Source: Dethiosulfovibrio faecalis (GTDB taxonomy: Bacteria; Synergistota; Synergistia; Synergistales; Dethiosulfovibrionaceae). From it: 64,000 bases of DNA. Positions 23,301-30,922 of the stretch are shown here, in pieces. Location of the stretch: contig NZ_JAKGUE010000002.1 in the NCBI RefSeq assembly GCF_021568795.1, forward strand, positions 124,001 through 188,000. The letters are read 5' to 3'. The first letter of the stretch is position 1; every line of letters begins with the position of its first letter. Below the pieces are notes generated by a model. It was not told the DNA's origin. It saw only the letters and a program-made list of their open reading frames with translations, and did not search any database. Position numbers and translations under genes: made by a program.

Positions 23301-26156
23301 GATGGTCTTTACACCGATGCAGGGAATAATTTGGGTGTGACCAACGGAATAACATATTCGTTCAACGACGGAGTTTTAGACAACAGTTCGATAGCCATAA
23401 ACCAGTTGGTCCGCAGTGCCGCCGGTATCGGAGGTTCCGCCAGCCTGACCCATAACGTCGATTTCGGAACGGTCGACAGCAATACATCTTTTACCTACGG
23501 GGAGAGATCTGGAGCTGGTACGTACTGGGGAAACACCGCCGGTGTCGATTCCTGGTATTCTCATTCCTATTATGCCGGGGACAGTACGTATTATTTCGGT
23601 AACGGAGGAACTCCGGCCAGCATGATATCCAGCGCCGAGGTCTACAGACAGAACGACATCAATGCGTCTATGATGTTCGAGTTCGATAACGGCGTGTTAT
23701 CGGTGAGGGCAAAGGGGTTCGACCGAAACGGCACGGAGCTTCCTGCCACCGCCGACACGGTGGCCTACGAGCTGACAGCGGCGGAGTTTGCTAGCCTCTC
23801 GGCCGGAGCTGACATAACTCTGCACGGCGTTCATTTCACCGATCTTCAGATAGACACGGCCAATCTGAAAGCGGGGGACAAGTTCGTCATAAACGTGGCG
23901 GCGGCGGCCAAATTGGATGCCGTCAACACCGGACCGGCCATCGCGGGAAACTTTCAGTCCACTGCCAACATCGCCATAGACGGAGACCCATTTCGTCAGA
24001 ATAGCCCCGGAAACTGGGGGGCTCTGGCGCAATATCGTCTGGCCGACGGAGCTGAAAACGGAAAGAACCTGAACCTCCTGGGCTACTATATCGATCCTCT
24101 CAACGGTAGCAGCGATATCCCCGGACTGGGATACTACAACGGTACCCTCATCCTTCAGGCCGAGGCAGGGGGTTTTAACGCCGGGAGTACCGTAGGCGTG
24201 CCTGGAAACGACGATGGTGGCTCTCATAGGATAACGGCGGAGATAAACTATCAGGGCGACACGAAGCCATCCGCCGGGGCCTTGGTCACCAGTTGTTATT
24301 TCGGGAAGATGGAAAAAGGCGAGACCAAGGATATAAAGAGTTTCCTCGGGGGAGTGGGGTACTCAAACTATGTCTACGGTACCAGGTCTGACGGTACCTA
24401 CGGTCCTTTGAACGAGGCCGGATCGGAGGAATACAACAAATACAACGGTTCCCTGATCTTCGACGTCATAGAGACGGAAAATCAGGTCGTGAAGTTCAGA
24501 ATACAGGGACACGTAATAGATCGTGAGGGCAATGAGTGGTACGTACAGGAGGACGAATACGGAATGAACTGCGGGCCTAACACGGCCCAGGACTCTTCCG
24601 TTCAGCCCCCCATCATCCCTGCGGAGGTAACGAATCCGTTGGTTCTTTTCAGAGATTCAGAGTTCGGAGGCCTCTTCTTCGATGAGTTCACCCTGGGGGA
24701 TTTCGAGAACTGGACCGATGGGGACAGATTCACCCTATCCTTGACTGCCAGTGGCTTTGAGGACGGTTTTAGCGAGAACGACCAACAGACCGATCCGGCG
24801 CTTCAGCCCGATATAGATGAGATAGACCTGTTCTCCGACAACAGGGGTACCAATATGCCCCACGCATTCCGCTTCGACGAGGGAGTGTTGGATAATTCCA
24901 AGGTAGATTTGGGGATATACCAGCTGGCCAACAACATAGCTAACCCTTCTGGGGGTAACTTCCATAAGAATCAGGTGATGGATGGCACCTTGTCCCTGAT
25001 GTTCGATGATTATCATCCCGACGGAGACGATGTCATCGATGACGCGTTGTCCTTCGATGTTATATACGAGGAAGGTATGGATGCCGGTAAGGCCCATTAC
25101 TACAGTCGTGTCGAGGATATCGCTCAGTTCTACGATGCCAACGGAAGGTATATCCTAGACGGTAATATGGAATCCCTTACCGTTCGGCAGGATGATCGAG
25201 AGATATCCGTGTCTCTTGGCTCCACGGCGGAGATCGGCAAGCTAGCGGAGGATATTTCCGAGCAGATATGGTTGAAGTTGATGATGCAAAACGACGGACA
25301 GCTGAGGGACGAGGATGACACGGTGCCCTATGGCTATAGTCCTGGCCTGATGGACGAGAGGGATAAAAACGAGATACTCCAGTTCGTCAACAAAGTCCCA
25401 GGAGAGAGCGCGAACGAGTCGGTGGTCTCGACTCTTTTGGCCCATTCGGTGATATCCGGAAAGGACAAACAGCTTCATTTTTACGGAAGCGAGGATCTGA
25501 TGAAGGCTCTGGGTTTTGCCACAATACAGGAGGCCGAGGAAGCGCAGTTCCGATTGACCGTATCGGATGCTCACAACGGGAAGACCGTCTCCAGCGGTAC
25601 GAAAGTTCAGGCTGGCGACAGAATCTCCGCTGTGATAGCCGATGGCATCTCCCTGGATATATCAGGCGATATAGGGTTGAACCGGGTGGTCTACAACGAT
25701 GGAAGGGGAACCTTCGAGGGCGATCGTAACTCGGTATTCGAGCATTACGTTCATCTGGCGGATAATTCTGCCTTCCTTCAGATAGGAGCCAACGAGGGGG
25801 AGGACGTCGATCTTCATCTGGGAGATATGTCCTCAGAAGCCCTTGGAATAGACGGTCTGGACGTGAGGACCAGGGAAGAGGCAGCAAGGAGCATAACGGT
25901 GTTGGACAGCGCTCTCGATTCTGTCTCGTCTCAAAGAGCGATAATAGGAGCCCAGATAAACCGTCTGGAGCACACCATAACCAACCTGGACACGGCGTCT
26001 TTGAACCTGACCGCCTCCAGATCAAGGATCGTGGACGCCGACCTAGCGAAAGAAATGATGGAGTTCACAAAACTTAATATACTGGTCCAGTCGGGCATGT
26101 CGGTTTTGGCGCACTCGAACCAAACCCACGAGAACGTGTTGAAGCTTTTGAGCTAA
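20325..26156 (+). CDS. Giant flagellin (about 1,943 residues)
   Basis: Structural subunit of the flagellar filament. I chose TTG 20325, 6 bases after GGAGGTG; the frame is open a little further upstream but flagellin homology starts here (IYSNIASLISHNALSKVNG). Residues about 1-150 are the conserved D0/D1 helices, including IQRMRELSVQAAND, the segment recognised by TLR5 in other flagellins. The last about 110 residues are the C-terminal D1/D0 helices, ending NILVQSGMSVLAHSNQTHENVLKLLS in part. Between them lie about 1,600 extra residues. Residues ~430-855 hold about five repeats like the flagellin hook IN motif. Residues ~1000-1570 hold duplicated beta modules (DGVLDNS copies). The only two cysteines are in the outer region (TSCYFG, GMNCGP). 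No HExxH protease motif is seen. Typical flagellins have 250-600 residues. Confidence 0.95.
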   Translation: MRIYSNIASLISHNALSKVNGRLEKTTRRLSTGLRINSSSDDAAGLAISEKMRAQIKGLDRAAMNSQDGISLLQTAEGGLNEIHSMIQRMRELSVQAANDVLTSGDRGHIQDEIEQLVQQVNDIANQTQFNRKKLLNGSMAALWSTSTSDISVVVSDNLLTKDVMNNVKSAAGNYKLTFSTVSNGMENIQKSNIMYLKHGTHEASVVNNAEGSGLVGMTALNMVEGIWNLETREHPFGGIRYYVGNANSDPPTVGGSLEVSPTPNIVSPGTYDVRLSDRVPMMADFDAALAAGVVEGVNMSSRAAGSNFDAEIAVTANGGGTPSSSQVYRSDLSGGGTVNASGAAGDVSVGTNANNGVNLFTHYAVTGTDRRDLMAGDINLTERYVTHQNAAMTVNLDYQSSTDTDATITYYTSTAGNSINVTSHYRTLAGANLDIGGTIVNIGGMDMDGIAGAINGAGIAGFSASVQGAGDTRYIRLQNSTGGALTVTENGVGTHGLGLNGNINNGAIRNGTARDYNRTFTSNLNNMTLSNIATTITGAPSSAFSAAVAGGGAVQGNVVVTGHQNYDVTVTTAGNVAGELSLDSGINGGGSHTSTGVWDGRTTTIGTSGDNLSTMATNLQNGVNAVIGGGFTVATTTAGALHGLTMANGTNYRVVLDGTSINELVTGNYAPGTMSINRGNLLANTGNKVYVNHDVVINVGDRDALGIVSALNTGINTALGSDVLSGNNGLNPFSTVAGAQNRTVRLSNGLNSGYKIDITAGSDGSLAEVWGGAITTDRGVNDDGNFLDYDRTSTIAVTGMNMEEAYAAIDGDARFSTAWLTEPEHAAPQHYGRMSITNVTTGADRRRISMTQAGVDQGDVVDSNRKLFESAGPIWSSSESSGAAVANSQTLQAHDRMTVQMTWDGNRASNASRVNGTASATIWEGGFGSGTSAENAAAVTAAMGIAGFSYDSFSIDDGDIHGSDLATNDSWMTYTKAEVVGVSDNLGLSLYDGLYTDAGNNLGVTNGITYSFNDGVLDNSSIAINQLVRSAAGIGGSASLTHNVDFGTVDSNTSFTYGERSGAGTYWGNTAGVDSWYSHSYYAGDSTYYFGNGGTPASMISSAEVYRQNDINASMMFEFDNGVLSVRAKGFDRNGTELPATADTVAYELTAAEFASLSAGADITLHGVHFTDLQIDTANLKAGDKFVINVAAAAKLDAVNTGPAIAGNFQSTANIAIDGDPFRQNSPGNWGALAQYRLADGAENGKNLNLLGYYIDPLNGSSDIPGLGYYNGTLILQAEAGGFNAGSTVGVPGNDDGGSHRITAEINYQGDTKPSAGALVTSCYFGKMEKGETKDIKSFLGGVGYSNYVYGTRSDGTYGPLNEAGSEEYNKYNGSLIFDVIETENQVVKFRIQGHVIDREGNEWYVQEDEYGMNCGPNTAQDSSVQPPIIPAEVTNPLVLFRDSEFGGLFFDEFTLGDFENWTDGDRFTLSLTASGFEDGFSENDQQTDPALQPDIDEIDLFSDNRGTNMPHAFRFDEGVLDNSKVDLGIYQLANNIANPSGGNFHKNQVMDGTLSLMFDDYHPDGDDVIDDALSFDVIYEEGMDAGKAHYYSRVEDIAQFYDANGRYILDGNMESLTVRQDDREISVSLGSTAEIGKLAEDISEQIWLKLMMQNDGQLRDEDDTVPYGYSPGLMDERDKNEILQFVNKVPGESANESVVSTLLAHSVISGKDKQLHFYGSEDLMKALGFATIQEAEEAQFRLTVSDAHNGKTVSSGTKVQAGDRISAVIADGISLDISGDIGLNRVVYNDGRGTFEGDRNSVFEHYVHLADNSAFLQIGANEGEDVDLHLGDMSSEALGIDGLDVRTREEAARSITVLDSALDSVSSQRAIIGAQINRLEHTITNLDTASLNLTASRSRIVDADLAKEMMEFTKLNILVQSGMSVLAHSNQTHENVLKLLS

Positions 26157-26190
26157 CGTCGTCTTTTTCATTCTACTTGGCGTCTTCTCT

Positions 26191-26730
26191 ATGAAGATAT
26201 CGACTTTTAGGACCGACAAATTATCCTCCGAAATTCGTGGAGACATTCTAGAGCTTTGCTCCCTTGCCTTTGGAAGCCCTTTTGATGAATTATTCGACTT
26301 TGTGGGGACCTCCGGAGTTCACGTTATATTGCACGATAACTCGGGAGGTCTCTCATCACATTGCGTGGTTACCGAGAGGACTTTTTGGATTGGAGATCGT
26401 TCTCCGATGAGGGCGGGATATATAGATGCCGTTGCTACCCGTCCTAATAAACAGGGATTGGGATATGGCCGTGCCGTTATGGCCGAATCTTGCCGTGTTT
26501 GTAAGTCTATGGGTATGAATATTATGGGGCTGTCTACTTTTATTCCTGAATGGTACGGGTCTATGGGGTGGAGGGTCTGGCGTGGGGAACTCGGGCTCAA
26601 AAAAGGGAGCGAGATTATCCCGGTGTCTGATGTAGACGGAGTAGTTATGCTCTACGGACTCGATAATTCGTTCTCTTTGAACCTGTCTCAGCGGTTGATA
26701 GCCACATGGCGTCCTAACGGTGGATGGTAG
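26191..26730 (+). CDS. GNAT acetyltransferase resembling AAC(2')
   Basis: A 179-residue acetyltransferase starting 34 bases after flagellin; no clear Shine-Dalgarno is visible before ATG 26191. The acetyl-CoA motif is AVATRPNKQGLGYGRAVMAE (Q-x-x-G-x-G-like loop QGLGYG). The overall plan resembles the aminoglycoside 2'-N-acetyltransferase/Eis group: MRAGYIDAVATRP, then STFIPEWYGSMGWRVWRG, then a C-terminal DVDGVVMLYG strand. The real substrate is unknown, and I do not claim resistance. Codons are more AT-rich than in neighbouring genes (many ATT, TCT, TTT), which may mean recent acquisition. It is followed by a terminator. Confidence 0.78.
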   Translation: MKISTFRTDKLSSEIRGDILELCSLAFGSPFDELFDFVGTSGVHVILHDNSGGLSSHCVVTERTFWIGDRSPMRAGYIDAVATRPNKQGLGYGRAVMAESCRVCKSMGMNIMGLSTFIPEWYGSMGWRVWRGELGLKKGSEIIPVSDVDGVVMLYGLDNSFSLNLSQRLIATWRPNGGW

Positions 26731-26749
26731 ATGGTAATTCAATTTGAAA

Positions 26750-26779
26750 AAGGGCTCCGGCGATTTCGCCGGAGCCCTT
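26750..26779. terminator. Bidirectional terminator between GNAT gene and tRNA-Val
   Basis: A 13-bp perfect stem AAGGGCTCCGGCG / CGCCGGAGCCCTT with a 4-base loop. A-rich sequence on the left gives a T-tract for the minus-strand tRNA transcript; for the plus strand the T-run is weak. Confidence 0.88.
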
Positions 26780-26787
26780 GCTGTTGT

Positions 26788-26862
26788 TGGTGGGCGACAC
26801 TGGGTTCGAACCAGTGACCCCTTCCGTGTGAGGGAAGTGCTCTTCCGCTGAGCTAGCCGCCC
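26788..26862 (-). tRNA. tRNA-Val (anticodon CAC)
   Basis: On the minus strand a full cloverleaf is readable: acceptor GGGCGGC/GTCGCCC, D-arm with TAGCTCAGCGG, anticodon stem CTTCC/GGAAG around loop CTCACAC (anticodon CAC, valine GUG codons), T-arm with GGTTCGAACC, discriminator A and an encoded CCA. It has its own promoter and terminator. Confidence 0.97.
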
Positions 26863-26880
26863 AATAGCATGACGAGTTGC

Positions 26881-26909
26881 ATTATATAACCCAAGCTCCG
26901 ATAAATCAA
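26881..26909 (-). promoter_or_regulatory. Sigma-70 promoter of tRNA-Val
   Basis: Read on the minus strand: TTGATT, 17-base spacer, TATAAT, with the -10 ending 18 bases before the tRNA 5' end. Near-consensus, as expected for a tRNA gene. Confidence 0.85.
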
Positions 26910-26953
26910 CCCCTCGTAAAAAGTCTTCTCCGGCGTTTGTATCCATCTTTTAC

Positions 26954-26968
26954 GCTTCACTGTGAAGC
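26954..26968. repeat. 15-base palindrome GCTTCAC-T-GTGAAGC
   Basis: A perfect 7-1-7 dyad in the gap between the tRNA promoter and the orphan-gene promoter (the 238-base gene-free stretch 26863-27100). The one-base centre makes it a better candidate operator than an RNA hairpin. Nothing else is recognised here apart from the two promoters. Confidence 0.5.
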
Positions 26969-27015
26969 ATTTGAGTCGTATACTTGGAACGTAAGAAAAG
27001 TATATCTTTTTCGCT

Positions 27016-27044
27016 TTGATGAAACAGCGGGATGGTGATATAGT
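27016..27044 (+). promoter_or_regulatory. Sigma-70 promoter of the orphan gene at 27101
   Basis: TTGATG, 17-base spacer, TATAGT, placing transcription start near 27051, about 50 bases before the chosen ATG. Confidence 0.7.
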
Positions 27045-27100
27045 TCACCTGTAACGTGTGTATGATGTATAAAATGTGCAGCTTGAGAGGGGTGAATGGG

Positions 27101-27559
27101 ATGGTTGATCTCTCAGTTTTGGCCGAAGCCTCCGATGTGTGGGATTGCTGGCGATTCGAGCCTTGGTCCTGCGACGGGCTGTCTGGGGTATATAGAAGGG
27201 TCGCCTTTATAAAGGCTGGATTGATGGGTGAGGTGGCTCGTTACTATGCCGACGATTACATCCTCTGGAAATACGACGAAAAGTCTATGGATCTTGTTAG
27301 ATCAAGCTGGATGCCTATAAAGGACGTTATGATACAGAGGGTTCTGTTCGTCTCCGCCGAGGATCGTTTCGAGAAAAAGATCAAGGCTTTCTCCATGGGA
27401 TTTAGGGGATATCTGGAGACCTATCGTTATTCTCCCATGGGAGAGGGATACAGGAAGATAAAGGATCTCACGCCTTTGGTCGATAAGGCGTGGGAGTTGG
27501 TGAATCAGGACGTCGAAGAAGGAGGTGAGTTGCAGGGAAACGATTCTTTTGCCGTGTGA
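27101..27559 (+). CDS. Unrecognised cytoplasmic protein
   Basis: Function not recognised. I chose ATG 27101, 7 bases after GAGAGGGGTG; the frame is open upstream to a GTG at 27056. The 152-residue product has no signal peptide or membrane segment. It is mixed alpha/beta, with aromatic-rich stretches (VWDCWRFEPWSCDG, YYADDYILWKYDE) and a C-terminal Glu-rich tail. It has its own promoter and lies 46 bases before cstA; no terminator separates them, so the two may be co-transcribed, and a link to peptide or carbon-starvation uptake is only a positional guess. Confidence 0.7.
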   Translation: MVDLSVLAEASDVWDCWRFEPWSCDGLSGVYRRVAFIKAGLMGEVARYYADDYILWKYDEKSMDLVRSSWMPIKDVMIQRVLFVSAEDRFEKKIKAFSMGFRGYLETYRYSPMGEGYRKIKDLTPLVDKAWELVNQDVEEGGELQGNDSFAV

Positions 27560-27605
27560 CGTCATTTTTTAGGTTTATACTTATTTGGATAGTGGGGGTG
27601 TGACA

Positions 27606-29234
27606 ATGAATTTTGCGTTTATGTTCATAGTGTCAGCTGTTGTTTTTGTAATGGGTTACAGAGTTTACGGGTCTTTCATGGCCAAGGTCTACGACCTTAA
27701 CGACGATAACAAGACTCCTGCGGAGTGCATGTTCGACGGTATCGACTATTGTCCGGCCCATCCGGCGGTTCTTCTGGGACACCACTTCGCCTCCATCGCA
27801 GGTGCCGGTCCCATAACCGGTCCCATAGTTGCGGCTTCCATGTTCGGATGGCTTCCGACCCTTATATGGTGCATCATCGGATCTACCTTCCTCGGTGGAC
27901 CTCACGATATGGGAGCGTTGGTCTCCTCCATGCGCCACGACGGTAAGTCGGTTGGAGAGGTCGTCGAGCGCTGGATAGGCCATAAGGGGAAGGTCCTCTT
28001 CCTCTGGTTCACCATCCTGGCCCTCATCCTGGTCGTAGCGGTTTTCCTGGTTCTCTCGGCCAACACCTTCGCAGCCGATCCTATAGTAGCTTTTGTTGGA
28101 TGCCTCTACATAGCCATGGCCGTTATCTCAGGTATGCTCATCTACAAGTTCCACGCACCTCTTTGGATGGTGACCGTGGTCATGTTGGCTATCGTTGCGG
28201 TGGCATGTGTCAAGGGTTCGGACAGTCAGACCATAGTGGAGATGTTCAAGCTTCCCAATACGACCTGGAACTACATTCTCGCTCTCTATATCCTGGCAGC
28301 CTCGGTTCTGCCGGTTTGGCTTCTGCTCCAGCCCAGAGACTATCTTGCTTCCTATTTCCTGTATTTCGCGGTTATAATCGGCGCCGTCGGTATGCTTTTG
28401 GGCAGCAAGTTCGACAGCGGTGCGATCCCGATGATGAAGTCCGGCGTCGATTACTTCGGCATAAAGGGACAGCCCATGTGGCCCATGATGTTCGTCATAG
28501 TGGCCTGCGGAGCTATCTCCGGCTTCCACTCTCTGGTCGGAAGCGGAACCACCTCCAAACAGCTTCGTAAGGAGACCGACGCCGTCGTGGTGGGATACGG
28601 CTCCATGCTCATGGAGGGCCTGGTCGCCTGTATCGCCATCGGAACTCTTATGGTAGCCGGTTCCATAGTGAAGGGCGGCCCGGTGGTCACCTTCGCCGAG
28701 GGCTTCGGTAAGTTCGCCTCTTTGGTGGGGATCGATCCGGTTCTCGGAACCCGTCTCGGTGCTATCGCCATAAACAGCTTCCTGCTTACCTCTCTGGATA
28801 CGGCAACCCGTCTGGCCCGTTATCAGATCCAGGAGCTTTCCGGGATGAAGATCAACAAGTACGTCGCCACCATAATAGCTGTGGTAGCGGCTCTGGCCCT
28901 CGTGATGGTCAAGACCCACGATGCGGCAGGCAACCCCATTCCGGCCTGGAAGGCTATATGGCCCATCTTCGGAGCGGCCAACCAGATGGTTGCGGCTCTG
29001 GCCCTGCTCTCCATCGGCGTCTGGGTGGTAAGAGGACTGAAGAAGAACGCCAATTTCCTTATGGCCCCCTTCTGGTTCATGCTTGTCACCACCATGATGG
29101 CCCTCTTCATCCTCATCAAGGGATGGCTTGGATTGGCACAGCCCAACTATCTCCTTGCCGGGGTGGCGTCGATACTCTTCCTCCTGGCGGTGTTGCTGGT
29201 GGTAGAGGCCTTTAAGGCGCTTAAATCGGAATAA
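27606..29234 (+). CDS. cstA: Carbon starvation protein CstA family transporter
   Basis: CstA proteins are polytopic inner-membrane transporters linked to peptide (and in some bacteria pyruvate) uptake during starvation. ATG 27606 follows AGTGGGGGTG. The 542-residue protein shows about 14-16 membrane helices. It matches the family at PAHPAVLLGHHFASIAGAGP, HDMGALVSSMRHDGKSVGE, LLQPRDYLASYFLY and the C-terminal FGAANQMVAALALL. In a presumed amino-acid-fermenting anaerobe, peptide uptake would be the likely role. It ends at a very strong bidirectional terminator. Confidence 0.94.
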   Translation: MNFAFMFIVSAVVFVMGYRVYGSFMAKVYDLNDDNKTPAECMFDGIDYCPAHPAVLLGHHFASIAGAGPITGPIVAASMFGWLPTLIWCIIGSTFLGGPHDMGALVSSMRHDGKSVGEVVERWIGHKGKVLFLWFTILALILVVAVFLVLSANTFAADPIVAFVGCLYIAMAVISGMLIYKFHAPLWMVTVVMLAIVAVACVKGSDSQTIVEMFKLPNTTWNYILALYILAASVLPVWLLLQPRDYLASYFLYFAVIIGAVGMLLGSKFDSGAIPMMKSGVDYFGIKGQPMWPMMFVIVACGAISGFHSLVGSGTTSKQLRKETDAVVVGYGSMLMEGLVACIAIGTLMVAGSIVKGGPVVTFAEGFGKFASLVGIDPVLGTRLGAIAINSFLLTSLDTATRLARYQIQELSGMKINKYVATIIAVVAALALVMVKTHDAAGNPIPAWKAIWPIFGAANQMVAALALLSIGVWVVRGLKKNANFLMAPFWFMLVTTMMALFILIKGWLGLAQPNYLLAGVASILFLLAVLLVVEAFKALKSE

Positions 29235-29251
29235 AGTTAGCTTCACTGACT

Positions 29252-29295
29252 AAAAAGCGCGACGCCGTCACTTAAGTGGCGGCGTCGCGCTTTTT
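29252..29295. terminator. Bidirectional terminator between cstA and the antiporter gene
   Basis: A 16-bp stem AAAAAGCGCGACGCCG / CGGCGTCGCGCTTTTT, extended by CACT/AGTG at the loop, lies between convergent genes. Confidence 0.95.
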
Positions 29296-29313
29296 AAGGG
29301 TGGTAGGCTTTTG

Positions 29314-30921
29314 TTATGTTATCTCCTGCCCCATTCTGACCATCGCCATGGCTGCCTCTCGTCTGGAGAGAACGGCCTTGGTGGCTCCCAGGGAGATCAG
29401 CTTCTCAACCTCCAGATCGTCCTCTCCTCTGGCCACTATCGGGAGGTTGGGAGACAGCTTTCTCGCCGTCTCCACCACGGTTCTGGCCGTCCTGGGATCC
29501 TCGGATGCCACTATGAGAAGAGAAGCCTTATCCAGTTTGGAGACCTCGAGGATCGATACCATAGAGGGGTCCCCGTAGATCAGAGAGAGACCTTTTTTCT
29601 TCATAGACTCGAACGTTCGATATTGGGGCTCTATCGTGACGATCGGGGTGTCTGTGTTTTTCCTTAATATGTCCACCACGTAGGGAGAGATGGTTCCTCC
29701 TCCTGTGACGACGATGTGACCCGATTGCTCCTTCGGCAGGTTGACCGCGGTTATCTTGCCCTCGGGAATTCCACGTTTTACCGTTTTGTATATGGTGTCG
29801 GTGAAACCCGATATGATCGATCCTCCCAGCATGGAGAGTATGACCACGTTCAGGGTTAGCGAGTATACCTCCTCTCCCAGGACGCCCATGGAGTTGCCTG
29901 TCTGTATGAGGACGAAGGCCATCTCCGATATAGGTAGCATTCCCAGGAACAAGGCCAGAGGGATCACCCTGCGATAACCCATTATCCACGATATTCCGCT
30001 CAGTATGGCGCCTTTTCCAATCGTCACGGCCAGGGTAAGCAATAGGACCGTTTGAATATGATCGATAAGGAAAGACGGGTCCATAAGCATCCCTACCGAG
30101 ACGAAGAAAAGAAGTCCGAAAAGATCTCTAAGAGGGATCAGCTCCGACAGGGCTTTGTGTCCGTAGTCCGATTCGCTCAGCACGATTCCCGCTACGAAGG
30201 CGCCGAAGGCAGACGAGAGGCCTATGGTCGCGGAGAGAGTGCCGATTCCCAGTCCCATGGCCATGACGAAGAGCAAAAAGAGTTCTCTAGATTCCCATTG
30301 GGAAACTTTTCGAAGGGCCCAGGGGACGGCCTTGGTTCCCATGATCGCCATTGTAGCCAGAAAGGCCGCTGCATATCCGGCGGACTTTGCCAGAGGAGCC
30401 AATCCGCCACCCTGACTTCCGTGAATGAGGAATATCATTATGGGAATCACACAGAGGTCCTGTACTATGGACATCCCCAGCATGATCCTTCCCGAAAGGG
30501 TTCTCTCGTATCCTCTGGAGGTCAGGGTCTTGAGTATGACGGCGGTGCTGGAGGATACCATGGCGGCGGCGAACCAAAGGGCCTGACCTCCCCATCCCTG
30601 GACGTCGGCGATGAAGGTGACGTACCCCATGGTTAAGGCCACCTGTATAAGGGTTCCCCCGAAGGCTATGCGGCCTATGGGGCGAAGGTCTTTGAGAGAG
30701 AACTCCAGCCCCAGGGAGAACAAAAGCAAGGTCGCACCTATATCGGCCAGTTTTTCGATGTTGCCCACTTCCGATACCGTGGCTCCTCCGGTATAGGGGC
30801 CTATCAGGATCCCAGCCACAATGTATCCCAATATGAGGGGCTGACGGAGGAACCTTGCTAACGAGCCTCCCAGTAACCCCGCCAGTATTACCAGACTGAG
30901 GTCGCCGGCGATTCCGCTCAC
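29314..30921 (-). CDS. Kef-type monovalent cation:proton antiporter with TrkA-N domain
   Basis: A CPA2-family antiporter exchanging K+ or Na+ for H+, expected in the inner membrane. The 535-residue protein has about 12 helices in the first ~380 residues, including LGYIVAGILIGPYTGG, and a C-terminal cytoplasmic RCK/TrkA-N domain from about residue 400: GHIVVTGGGTISPYVVDIL (the variant GxGxxS/G nucleotide loop), then VTIEPQ and VYGDPS-type strand (LIYGDPSMVSIL). The domain likely gates transport in response to a nucleotide. Ion specificity cannot be read from the sequence. It follows the histidine phosphatase gene by 1 base, so the two are an operon. Confidence 0.92.
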   Translation of the reverse strand: MSGIAGDLSLVILAGLLGGSLARFLRQPLILGYIVAGILIGPYTGGATVSEVGNIEKLADIGATLLLFSLGLEFSLKDLRPIGRIAFGGTLIQVALTMGYVTFIADVQGWGGQALWFAAAMVSSSTAVILKTLTSRGYERTLSGRIMLGMSIVQDLCVIPIMIFLIHGSQGGGLAPLAKSAGYAAAFLATMAIMGTKAVPWALRKVSQWESRELFLLFVMAMGLGIGTLSATIGLSSAFGAFVAGIVLSESDYGHKALSELIPLRDLFGLLFFVSVGMLMDPSFLIDHIQTVLLLTLAVTIGKGAILSGISWIMGYRRVIPLALFLGMLPISEMAFVLIQTGNSMGVLGEEVYSLTLNVVILSMLGGSIISGFTDTIYKTVKRGIPEGKITAVNLPKEQSGHIVVTGGGTISPYVVDILRKNTDTPIVTIEPQYRTFESMKKKGLSLIYGDPSMVSILEVSKLDKASLLIVASEDPRTARTVVETARKLSPNLPIVARGEDDLEVEKLISLGATKAVLSRREAAMAMVRMGQEIT

Positions 30922-30922
30922 A

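Noticed and set aside
22000-26000. Minus-strand open frames inside the flagellin gene
   Set aside because: They are shadows of a single long coding frame and show no domains or ribosome sites.
24230-26156. Flagellinolysin (protease-bearing flagellin) hypothesis for the giant flagellin
   Set aside because: No HExxH zinc motif was found anywhere in the inserted region.
28128-29246. 372-codon open frame on the minus strand inside cstA
   Set aside because: Antisense to a clear CstA; the translation is His/Gly/Arg-rich without any family resemblance.
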